Source of the DNA: Bolinopsis microptera | Taxonomy: Eukaryota; Ctenophora; Tentaculata; Lobata; Bolinopsidae | Length of the DNA: 64,000 nt | Reading direction: 5' to 3' | Assembly: GCF_026151205.1 (NCBI RefSeq) | Contig: NC_087074.1 | Location: 20,447,765-20,511,764, forward strand | Shown here: positions 24,301 to 36,300 of the stretch, one piece after another | Layout: every line of letters begins with the position of its first letter | Numbering within the stretch: the first letter of the stretch is position 1 | The notes under the pieces: model-generated | Told to the model about the DNA's origin: nothing | Database searches by the model: none | The model's input: only the letters and a program-made list of their open reading frames with translations | Program-made: the position numbers and the translations under genes

Positions 24301-27300
24301 CGAGCAGCTATATCACTTTCACTACACAACAATGACCCAAGAATCTTACTCTTCCGCCAATCTTCATTTCCACGTAACATGGTATCATCACGACCAGGGA
24401 TTGTTTCTCCAACAGGAGCGAGGAAAACATGGGTAAATTCTGTTTTCTCTGTGTTAATGAACAGGTTAAACTCCTTGAAGACTTCCTTAGCTATTGGTAG
24501 GATAGCTTCTAAGGATTATTTTTCCACGTTCATGAAGTTACAATCATCTGAATACGCTGACTCCAGTGGCATACCTTCTTTTGAAATAGGGGGATTGGGT
24601 ATGTGTGGGGGAGACTCTGCTAGTCGATGGCGTAGTTCTATAAGAGCTCCTGCTAGGACAAGAGTGAAAAGCTTGCCGGAGAGACTGTCACCTTGAAAGG
24701 ACCCAAGAAGACTCTCGAATACAGCAGATAGTTCTCCTTCCACTCTGACCTTGAGCATGGTGTTGGTTAAGAGGAGTCTTACTAGCCTGAGGTCGTCGTC
24801 TGTGCATCCAGCTTTGACAAGAAGGTCAAGTATAGTCTGGCGTTTGATTGTGTCAAATGCTCGAGACATATCTATGCCCATCTTGTGATACTGGAAGTGT
24901 TTACGCGTGACAACCGATATCAACATCCGCTCAGCCCACACTAGATCACCACAACTTCTACCATGTTTGTACCCCGCCTGCGTGCTACCAGTGAAAGCAT
25001 CAACTTTGTCTTCAATTCTCTTCAGTACAATCATGGATAATATCTTACGAGCACCATTTGATAGACATAGAGGTCGTAGACTAGTGACAGGACCAGCTGG
25101 TTTGCGAGGTTTCGGTAAGGGGGTGATGATGGCTTCACCTATAACATCAGGAAATGAATTGGTCTCCAATGCGCTATTGATGATCTCGGCATATTTTGAC
25201 CAGAATTTTGTACCAGCATTTTTCAACCACTCGTTGTAGACTGAACTCACTTGGTCCTCGCCTGGACAGTCTCCAAATTACTGATCCAGCGCTTATAGAA
25301 CTTAAATTTATTTTAAATACTGTGATTACGCAGCTTATCGAGGTTATGACCGACCTTGTTATTTCGTCTATCACTCAGCAGGAAAGTTTTATCCGTACTG
25401 CCAAAACTGAGCAGTATAGTCGACGAAATACGTGTGTTGTTGTTGGATTAAAGGTTGATGCATCTGAATCAAATAATACACACAGTAAGCTTGCTGATAA
25501 TGTTTGTAAAACTCTTTCTACGGTGTCAGGTACCCCGGTTAAGCCGACAGATTTATCTGCCGTACATCGTAATGGCAGTGGTAAAACACAGTCGCAAGAG
25601 GGTCGTTCTACCCGATCTAATAATAAAACCCCTCCGTCGGTCACCGTTTGTTTCTATAACAGTAATTTGAAGGATAAAATTATGCAAAACTTCTCAAACT
25701 TTGACTCATCGGCTGATAAGCCACGTGATGTCAGACTTTATCAATCGTTAACTAAGTTCTATTCTGATCTCAAGACCCAAATATCTGGTCAAGTTGAGTC
25801 TAGTCTAGGTAAGAACAAGGTTCGTTGGATCCACTGGAGATCGCAGTCTGCTGGTTTAGTCGTAAAACTGAAAGATAGCAATCAAACCGTCATCAAGAGT
25901 ATCTTCTGCTTTGATGATTTCAAGAAGCAATTTCAATCTCTAAACCTAAACTAGTCAGATTTCGATATTTTCTTAATTCTCCATGGTTCTATCAGCTAAC
26001 CATTTGATTCACTAATACAGTTTTGATCTCTATAGTTTACCGCTTGGAACTGTCTAATACGGTTTAAACTACGATTTTTAGATTATTACGGTGCTAACTA
26101 TACCACACATTATTGACCGCTTGATTACGTCACTAGCTTTTATTGCGTCACCCGTTGTCTTGTTTTCCCGCGCTGGTCGTATTATTGTGAGTTTTTATCT
26201 ACATTTTATCATCATTTAATCATTTAGTTTTTCACCCTCTGTCTATTGTTGAACAACCTTATCTACTATACTGCCCGTTTAATCACCATTTTCACCATCT
26301 TTTCCCATTAAGTTGATATCTAATCTGACATTTTATCTTTTCATCGCTGAAAAACTTAAATATGAAAATCTTATTTCTGATCGACAAGGTTCGAGCTATT
26401 TTAGCAAATTGTGGGGTTTTAAGGTTAAACCTTATAATTTCGCTTCGCCTTCAATAATTTATAAAAAGAAAAGAAAAGAAAAAGACAACAAAAAAAAAGA
26501 AAAAAATACATTGGTAAAAAAGTCGTAAAAAAAAGAAAAAGAAAAGTTGAATTAAATAGACAGTTTATGCAAAACATGTTTTAAAATAAAGTTTCCATTA
26601 CTCAAGTGTACGTTAACAAGGTTAGGGACTTGCTTTCGATACTATGTCACATTCAATATCCCTTAAAACCAACGAGGTAAAACGTGAAAATTGTTACGTT
26701 TGTTCAAAGCACGTTTATCTACATGATTCGGTAGTTGTCTGCTCACTTGACGGCAGAATTTATCATAGCAGATGTTTTAAGATTGACAATTACTCCGCAT
26801 CGGAGATTCGTAGATATGACGATTGGTATTGTCCTCTCTGTTGCAGAGAGATGTTTCCATTTTTTGATGATACCACTGATTCAAATGTTGATAATTCGCT
26901 CAATTGGTCAGATCATATAAACTATATCGGGAAGAAGGTTTCCAAAGTTAATGGTGTGCTTTATCAACTTCGTAAAACCGCCCCTAAAATGTTAAGAATT
27001 GCTATTTTTAATGCACTCGTACAGTCGCATCTCTCCTATGGGATCACGGTTTGGGGAAGCAGCACAGCAACTAATAAGTTGAATAAACTTTTTATCAATC
27101 AAAAAAAGGCATTAAGAAATGTGTTCGGGATTCGCAGAGTTAACAAACATCAGCAAGGAAATACGAAGCGTGTTTTCAGTGAAAACAAAGTGCTTACCGT
27201 GTATGGACTTTATCATAAATTTATTCTCACTGAGGGATTTCAGGTAGTGCATGCTGGTGGTTACCCAACGTTACTAAGAAAACACTTTCAAACTTCAGCT

Positions 27301-30300
27301 GTTAACGATAAACGGCTTATTTGTCCCAGAGTGTATTATAAAGATAATATGCACAACATGTTATACGCTGTTCCCAGAATCTGGAATGCTGTTAACAACT
27401 CAAGTTATCTCACTAGAAATATTACCACAATTTCATCCTTCAAGAACAATATTAAGCAGTTCATTCTCATGTACCAATCTAATGGTTCAAATAACACATG
27501 GGAACCATCCAATCTTGATGCGCAAACATTTTTTGTCACTGCATCTAAGAACCCCGAGTCATACTCAGTTACACGTTAACACCATGCATGTTGTTACCAT
27601 ATTGCATGTTTTTGATATTTTGGTATGTGACTGCATGTACATTGTATGTTCAAATTGGACATTTTTTAGATTCTTATTCAAGCTGGGTAATTCCGACTGC
27701 ATGTGCATGTTCATGTTCAATTTGTGACAATTCTTATTCAGTGTGTGTGATCATTTGAGCTGCGTTTTTAGCTGTTTTACCTTGCTTAATGTTCTATTTT
27801 GAATCTTAAATTACCCCCTGAGGGGCATAGCTCCAACACTTCCCCCTCATTAAACGCCCCGTTTCTTTACTATGTGGGGGTTTGATAACCCCCCCCCATT
27901 TTCCGTAACCTTATTTCAGCAGCTTTTCTCACTTGGTGTCGCACAGTACATGTATTGTGCGACACCGGGTGAGAAGAGTCAAACGGGGTTCGAGATGCTC
28001 GGGTTTAAGATCACCAGATTACCTGATCTTACTGGAAGTCACAACTTTGACACTACACCTAAAGCATGGACGCATACGGGAAAACTCTCTGCATCCTGAT
28101 GCTGACTATTCCCTCATCTTTCTCACTGATAGCAAATTTATCCCTACTCTGCTATTACTACTAAGTTACTGCCTACTACTTTAGTTACCCTGTCTTGACT
28201 ACCTTTTGATTGGGTAGCTAGTTGAACTTTATTATTTTATTATGGACACATTGGATCTCTGTTAATAACAATTTTTGACATCTGTTGTAATACAGTAATG
28301 TATGTGATTTTCGCGTTTTTCCTCATTTATTCTGATCATGGATATTGATTGATACTAAGATTTTCACATTTATGAGAGTTTTTGAATTTTGGTCGCGTAA
28401 TTTTGATTTTATTTGATTTTTGAACAAAATCTTTATTTAATTAGATTTCACTTTTTTTTTGACCAGTGGCTTACAAGCTTCTGGGTCCTGTTTTGAATTA
28501 TTTTGAGTGGATTGTTAGGGCCCTGGCATTTGCCGACAAAGCGGTTTTTATTTTTATGTTTTATAATCCTGTTGATTTGTATATACCGTTTTGAAAATTT
28601 TTCAAATCTAAATCATCTTTATCTGGGCCAGTGGCTTTGTTGTTCTTGAGAGATTGGGCGGCTTTCTTTACTTCATCACATGTGATGGGTATGTCTAGGC
28701 AGCGTCCATCCCCTATAAATGCTTGAAGTGGTTCATCCTCACACGTGAACTGCTTTTCGTAGTAGTCTCTGATCACTTGAGCTTTACCAGCATCTGTGGC
28801 AACAAAGTTACCTTCTTCATTGTGGACACTGATAGTAGATTTGGGCTTAGTGTCAGCTAGAGTACGCACAGCTTCAAACATCTGCCTTGTGTCATCTGTT
28901 GACATGATGGTTCGAGCGATGTCATCGGCACGTGTGTCAGCAAGGTTCTTGAGATGCTTACGGATGTCTTTCTGTAACCTGTTGATCCTTGTACGGACTT
29001 GAGTTCTGTCAGCAACTTGGTTGTTACAGTTAAGTGCAGCTTGCAGGGTTTGTCTCTCTTTTACAAGGGCTTCAACAGTTGAGTCACTACTGAAGTTACG
29101 GTTATATACAATATAGAACAATATAAGTGTTTTAATATTGAATGGGCGTGGTCTAAAATATTCGAATTTTCAAATTTTGGTGACGGAATCCTCGAACCAG
29201 TAGGTACAGTTAACCATCTGCAAAGCAACAACCCTCAAATATAAAACACGGCGGAGGTATAAGACCCAACGTTTGCACACTGACTTTTGGCCCACCCTGT
29301 ATTATATATATACTAGAAAGCCCGTGGTAACAGGGACGAAGCTAGTAGTATTCTTTGAAAGAAAGTTTTAATCGCATCAAAAAATATCCATCCCAACCGA
29401 AGATACAGCCGATTTAAATATAAAACACTTTAAACACAACGTAATTACCACAAAACCGATCAAAATGACGTTAAAACAATCTTTGCACGTGCATGTGTGC
29501 ATTAAAACACCGTTGCTATGGAACGTTTTGGTTGTTACCTAAATTCCTATTTTTCATCTAATTTGCACGTGGGCGGTCGTACAGTGTACAGACAACAGAA
29601 ATTAATTCTTTGAATTATAGTAGAGATACAGGGTGGGCCAAAAGTCAGTACCCATACGTTGGCCTTTATAGCTCAGTCACTGAGTGCCCAATTTAAATAC
29701 TTCTTTCTGGTATGACTTAGTACCACCACTGGTTCGAGGAATTTGTCAACTCGAAAAATATTCGCGTTCATTTTTTTCAAATGGAGGTTCATTTTCACAT
29801 TTATTTGATAGTTTGGATAGTCAGATCAAGCTAAATGATATTGAATTGTGTTTGGATTCTCGAATTACCTTTGTCCTGAAAGAATTAGAACTGTAGCTTC
29901 TCAGATGACAAAGATATAAAGCATAACGAGTTTATTCATTACGTGTGATCAGGTGATTGGTTTACCTAATCACGTGATAATGTGACCCCGTTAACTACCC
30001 CGTTAAACATTATGGTCATTTGATTCTATGATTGTTCTTGTAAGACAGTTTTTTAGTTTTTACCGTAAATATATAAATATATACCTGCAAATCGATCATT
30101 ATTCTGTTTAGCTGTAGCAAGACACGGAATTTAAAAAATTCAAAATCTTTTCAACATCTGGCTTGGGTTCTTCGATAATATTTTGATATTCATCAAGGGC
30201 CTGTTTTCTTTAAGTCTTTATTTGTTTTACTTGTATTCATTATTTTATTAGGGTTCACCTATTTATTAGAAGCTGATATTCAAACATTACACTTATATAA

Positions 30301-33300
30301 CACGAGGTCTCCAGTTAGCAAGTGAAGACAACTATGAAAATCTACCAGGTATTGCTGATACTTCTCCTCATTATGGGAACCACAACTGGTGATGAAGGTA
30401 GGACCACGTTCTACAGTATACCAACTTCATTGTTATACATTGTGTGTTGTTGATGTTTTTATAGAGTATCTGGAGATAATATGCTTACTCGTCCACTCTG
30501 TCAACACCTGCAGGTTTGCAGGTTTCAGGTTGCAGGTTGCAGGTTTGCAGGTTGCAGGTTTATCGAGACAGTTAAGTAGTAGTCGACAAATAAATAAGCT
30601 TACCTGGCGTCACATTATAAAGCTACTATCAAGTATTACCACACAGGTTGGATACCAACAATACGTCGTGAGAAAATAAGCTTGGACCTAGAATCCTTCC
30701 CACTAGAGATAAAGACAACCAGCGAGCTCGGGAGTGGCGATCAAATTCAGTTATCCTTCTACTCTGTTCAGGGAGCCAGTGCAGGAAAAATCTTCATCTA
30801 TTTCGGTAATCCCGCTCGGTACCAACTCTTAGGATGCACCAAGAAAAATATCTGGACAAACTTCCCGACAAGCTTCCCTTCTGCTTCAGATAAGGTATGG
30901 AGGATCACTCTCACACGAAGCTCCGGAACGAAAGCAGTAGTGATACATTGCAACGAGGTGGAGCTGGTCAACACAAAGTTATCAGAATCAACGTGTGTTG
31001 GTACTGACTGGAACCCAGACTGGAACACAGACGTAGCACAGATACAGTTCCCCCCCTGGCCCCATGACAAAGCATCTGATAGCTACAGATTAGGTACCAA
31101 ATATGGTTAAATAAATACCTTAGTTTAAGTTGTTTTCCACAAGCATTTGTGATTGTTAATGATTAAGGAATAAATATCTTTGAATACCCAAGTGCAACTG
31201 AGCAGTATTTATTGATCATCTCAATTTCAATATTGGTAATTATCTTATCATTCCCTAATTATTGTTGCATATAATAATTAAACGGCTGCAAAATGCGAAT
31301 TATAATTATAATCGCAAAATCTCATAAGTAATACAAATAACACAATTAATCAATATCGAATCACCATATCAGTCGGGTGCATTGGCCTAAGAGCTGAATG
31401 GACGAGTACGATCACAACAAAGTTCCCAGTAGCACGAGGAACTGTGGTGGAAGTGACTTGCTCGAGCTTAGAAGTTCTCAAAGGGAGCAGTGAAGTGACC
31501 TGTAAATCTGAGCGTCATTTCACTTACTTACAAGAACCCTGCTCAAAGCCAGGTATAAATATCACACTCTGAGTCAAAATTGGGCAACATTTGGGTAGTT
31601 CTGCATCGCAGGAACCGGTGGGCGCCCAGGGTCCGCTCAAAGGCTCGGCCAAGCCCCCCCCCCACCCCCCCCCCACCCCCCCCCCCCCCATGAACCAGAA
31701 CAAGCTATCAATACAATTAACATAGATATCACTTTGGTCACCTTTATACTCCCAATTATAAGCCATGAAAGATACCGTCTTCACCTCGTTGCAATGTATC
31801 ACTACTGCTTTCGTTCCTGAGCTTCGTGTGAGAGTTATCTTCCATACCTTATCTGAAGCAGAAGGGAAGCTTGTCGGGAAGTTTGTCCAGGTATTTTTCT
31901 TGGTGCATCCTAAGAGTTGGTACCGAGCGATAGTTGGATAGTTCTTTTATTCAAATTTCTGATTGTTTCTGAATAGACTCAGTGAAGACAGATCCTAATT
32001 TATTTCCATTAGAATCTGTCTTCACTGAGTCTATTCAGAAACAATCAGAAATTTGAATAAAAGAACTATCAAATCAAAGACCACGTTAGTGTTGAGCGAG
32101 AGCAGTGTTGAGGTAGTTTGTAGTGTTCACTGTTCACAGTTTCCAGACACAGATCATGGATATGGGGTGTCTTCCTGGAATATGTGCTGCGCAAGTGGAA
32201 GTGACTTGCTCGAGCTCAGAAGTTCTCAAAGGGAGCAGTGAAGTGACCTGTAAATCTGAGCGTCATTTCACTTACTTACAAGAACCCTGCTCAAAGCCAG
32301 GTATAAATATCACACTCTGAGTCAAAATTGGGCAACATTTGGGTAGTTCTGCATCGCAGGAACCGGTGGGCGCCCAGGGTCCGCTCAAAGGCTCGGCCAA
32401 GCCCCCCCCCCCACCCCCCCCCACCCCCCCCCCCCCCCATGAACCAGAACAAGCTATCAATACAATTAACATAGATATCACTTTGGTCACCTTTACACTC
32501 CCAATTATAAGCCATGAAAGATACCGTCTTCGTACCAGGGAACATTATGGCCACAGAAATGTGCATTTTTAGAACTGTGTGATTATTCGTTCACCATTTT
32601 CTGACGCAATTGTTCTGCTTCAAAGATAGTTTAAATTTATTTTCATAAAAACCTCGAGGAGTGATAAGGATTTTCGGGTTAAAATGTTGTAGAACTTCAA
32701 CTTGTAACCAGATATTTCAACTAGATCTAAGTCGAATCAGAGAAATGGCAAGACGGGAACAGCTTCTCAGACCTTCCTTCTTCAATGTTTCAGGTGGGGT
32801 GGGTGCATCAGCTCACAGAGAGTAACATGGTTAATATTTGACGAGAATAAATCTCATTTTACACGCAGTCAAGGTTTTAGATATTTATCTTTTAAATCTT
32901 TCAGGGTAACTCTTGTTGACGCAAGCACAAGTTCACCTAAGCAAACTGATGATAATCCGCTGGCTCTAGCAAAGCAATCGTAAGTTTCCTTATTTTAATT
33001 AAGTTGTAGTAGAATGGAGATTTTAAGTTAATATAAGTTTTTATATTTTTATATTCCAACTGTTACTCTGGGACAGTAAGTAAGAATAATAGAGCAGGTT
33101 TTCTTGTAGTAGTAAGTATTACGTCATCACCGAGTAAGTATTACGTCATCACCGAGTAAGTATTACGTCATCACGATAGAGTAAGAATTACTGGTGCTCA
33201 TGTGAATCTTCTAGCTGATGTATATATATATCAGTAATGGAATAGAGAGGACCATGATCTGAAAATGTAAGATGCAAAGTGCACACGTTGAGGTTCTTAT

Positions 33301-36300
33301 GGTGGGATAATGTGTATTATATTGGGGGGGGGGTGTCACGTCCGTCTATGTCCGCCTATGTCCTGTCCTTTTTGGATTCTATGAGACAACGGACGTGTTT
33401 TTTGGGACATTGGCGGACACGGACGGACATTGGCGGACTCGGACGGACATTGGCGGACACGGACGGACATTGGCGGACTCGGACGGACATTGGCGGACTC
33501 GGACGGACATTTGCGGACCCGGACGGACATTGGCGGACTCGGACGGACATTGGTGGACATTAGCGGACATTGGTGGACATTAGCGGACAAACATTTTGAG
33601 AATTTTTCGCAACTTCTATGTATTATAATTTTGTACAAAACAAACGACTTATTAATCACACTAAAGCTATCAATAGTTTTAACTTACCTTACGAGACATA
33701 TTTATATGGTACGAAATTTGGGGATTTTTGGAAAAAATCCCCATATTTTCGTACTACCAAAATTGTGGCCGCCATTTCAAAATCCCACACATTAATTTTT
33801 TATGTTATTGTAATTGGCTTATATAGGGCTAATTTGAGGTGAATTTGTAAAATAAGTTGTTTTACGAGTTTTGTGAGACAAGGATACGCATTTCTCAGGT
33901 AAATAAAAAGTTACTTAGTATAAAAATTACTGAATAGAAAATACTGGTTTTTTGACTTAATCGACAAGCTCAAACTCGTGTTGAGGGAGGCATACACCTG
34001 GGACTACACCGGTGAGCAGACTCAAGGTGAAAGAGACGATGATGAAGACGATTTAAACAAAGAGAATGATTTTTAATTAATTTAGTTTTTCACGATTTTT
34101 AAAAATTCCATCAAAAACTGATTTTGATTTCTCTGAAATAATTTAGCGTGAAAATGCGACAATTTAATCTGGGGTACGAAATTTGGGGATTTCTGAAAAA
34201 AATCCCCATATTTTCGTTCCCCCATAATTCCGATCCCCAGAATTATGATCCACATAAATATGTCTTGTAAGGTATTATATCAAATTATATAGGGACCCAG
34301 GAAAAGGCCCCAGGAGGAGGACTGGGGAGGAGGAGGACTGTTGAGGACTGATGAGGAGGACTGAGGACGAGGAGGAGGAGTAGGAGGAGGACTGAGGAGG
34401 GGAGGAGGAAGAGGACTGGGGAGGATCAGGAAGACCCAGGAGGAGGACCCAGGAGGAGGAGGAGGACTCAGGAGGAGGACTCAGGAGGACTGAGAAGGAG
34501 GAAGACTGAAGAGTACTGAAGAGTACTGAGGAGGATGGCTGAGGAGGATGGCTGAGGAGGATGGCTGAGGAGGATGGCTGAGGAGGATGGCTGAGGAGGA
34601 TGGCTGAGGAGGATGACTGAGGAGGATGACTGAGAGGGAGGAGGAGGATCAGGAAGACCCAGGAGGAGGAGGAGGAGGAGGACCCAGAAGGAGGACCTAG
34701 GAGGAGGAGGAGAACTGAGGAGGATGACTCAGGAGGAGGAGGACTCAGGAGGAGGACTCAGGAGGACTGAGAAGGAGGAGGACTGAGGAGGATGGCTGAG
34801 GAGGATGGCTGAGGAGGATGACTGAGAGGGAGGAGGAGGAGGAAGAGGAGGACCCAGGAGGAGGAGGACCCAGGAGGAGGAGGACCCAGGAGGAGGACCC
34901 AGGAAAAAGCCCCAGGAGGAGGAGGAGGACTGGGGAGGAGGAGGACTGTTGAGGACTGATGAGGAGAACTGAGGAGTAGGAGGAGGACTGAGGAGGGGAG
35001 GAGGAAGAGGACTGGGGAGGATCAGGAAGACCCAGGAGGAGGACCCAGGAGGAGGAGGACCCAGGAGGACCCAGGAGGAGGAGGAGGACTGAGGAGGACT
35101 GAGGAGGAGGACTGACGATGACTGAGAAGGAGGAGGACTGAGGAGTACTGAGGAGGATGGCTGAGGAGGATGGCTGAGGAGGATGGCTGAGGAGGATGAC
35201 TGAGAGGGAGGAGGAGGAGGACTCAGGAGGAGGACTCAGGAGGAAGAGGAGGACTCAGGAGGAGGACTTAGGAGAAATGAGAAGGAGGACTGAGGAGAAC
35301 TGAGGAGGAGGAGGAGGAGGACTGAATAGGAGGAGGAGAAGGAGGGGACTGGGAGAGGACTGAGGAGGAGGAGGACTGATGAGAAGGATGAGGAGGAGGA
35401 CTGAGGAGGAGGACTGAGGACCGAGGAGGAAGAGGAGGAGGATGAAGAGGAGGAGGATGACCCAGGAGGAGGAGGACTGAGGAGGAGGACTGAGGAGGAC
35501 TGAGGAGGATGGCTGAGGAGGATGACTGAGAGGGAAGAGGAGGAGGACTCAGGAGGAGGAGGAGGAGGACTGAGGAAGACTGAGAAGGAGGAGGACTGAG
35601 GAGGAGGAAGAGGACTGAATAGGAGGAGGAGGAGGGGGACTGGGGGAGGACTGAGGAGGATGGAGGACTGAGGAGAAGGATGAGGAGGAGGACTGAGGAG
35701 GACTGAGGACTGAGGAGGAAGAGGAGGAGGAGGAGGACCCAGGAGGAGGACCCAGGAGGAGGACTCAGGAGGAGGAGGAGGACTGGGGAGGAGGAGGACT
35801 GTTGAGGACTGATGAGGAGGACTGAGGACGAGGAGGAGGAGTAGGAGGAGGACTGAGGAGGGGAGGAGGAAGAGGACTGAGGAAGATCAGGAAGACCCAG
35901 GAGGAGGAGGAGGAAGAGTAGGAGGAGGAAGCATCTAAATGTTATTTCCATTTTTGTCTGTTTTTGTCCGTTTTTGTCCGCTCTATTTTTTGTCCGTTTT
36001 GAAAATATAGGGTACCGGACAAAAAACATGATCCCCATATTACAGCAAAAATTGAACATTTTATTTAGCAATTTAGGTGTCCATTAATGTCCGCTAATGT
36101 CCGTATATGTCCGTCTATGTCCGCCTATGTCCGTCTATGTCCGCCTATGTCCGCCTATGTCCGCCTATGTCCTGTCCTTTTTGGATTCTATGAGACAAGC
36201 GGACATAGACGGACGTGACACCCCCCCCCCCCCCCTATATTGTATATTATACTGATTTAAGGAATTTCTTCTCTGGATTTGACTCAGTGAGAAACAATGT

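Larger units (their letters stand above)
25251..28600 (+). mobile_element. Plus-strand PHD-bearing non-LTR retrotransposon, internally deleted
   Basis: It interrupts the minus-strand RT element between 25250 and about 28600. Contents are ORF1 (25211-25954), a spacer, a fused ORF2 remnant (26644-27579) and about 1 kb of 3' sequence. The endonuclease and most of the RT are missing from ORF2. The exact insertion duplication was not found; only a short CTT-type overlap is visible at the two edges. Confidence 0.65.
23775..29121 (-). mobile_element. Minus-strand non-LTR retrotransposon, split by a plus-strand element
   Basis: The RT coding region is in two blocks: 28610-29121 (N-terminal part, ending 'NNKATGPDK') and 23775-25250 (starting 'SSVYNEWL'). 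The two blocks join in the middle of the conserved RT region, and the DNA between them (about 25251-28600) is a different element on the plus strand. The 5' end is lost near 29110, where a mariner-like fragment begins. Confidence 0.75.
31440..32540 (+). repeat. Direct duplication of a sushi-like exon and flank
   Basis: 31445-31775 and 32198-32535 are nearly identical direct copies. Each starts with a coding-like segment ('GSSEVTCKSERHFTYLQEPC', sushi/CCP-like) and runs through a C-run (31656-31690; 32402-32440) to 'GAAAGATACCGTCTTC'. Neither segment is joined to a clear full gene, so they look like broken exon copies of the local secreted-protein family. Confidence 0.7.
33324..36235. mobile_element. 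G-run-ended TIR element, non-autonomous (element 1)
   Basis: The left end is a run of about ten G followed by TGTCACGTCCGTCTATGTCC; the right end is the exact inverse followed by a run of about fifteen C. Flanks are TATATT (33318-33323) and TATATT (36236-36241), a 6-7 bp target duplication. Just inside, 'CTGTCCTTTTTGGATTCTAT' occurs in the same orientation at both ends. The 2.9-kb interior has no transposase: it is filled by an 18-20 bp minisatellite, a 1.6-kb polypurine array and a 12-bp repeat, with a twice-repeated 'GGGGATTT...AAATCCCC' palindrome (about 33715-33745 and 34185-34210). Confidence 0.7.

Noticed and set aside
33279..33795. Overlapping ORFs with RTDIGG or SANVRP repeats
   Set aside because: Products of the 18-bp minisatellite in G-run element 1.
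35268..36071. 267-codon Ser/Leu/Pro-rich ORF on the minus strand
   Set aside because: Antisense reading of the polypurine array; composition comes from the repeat.
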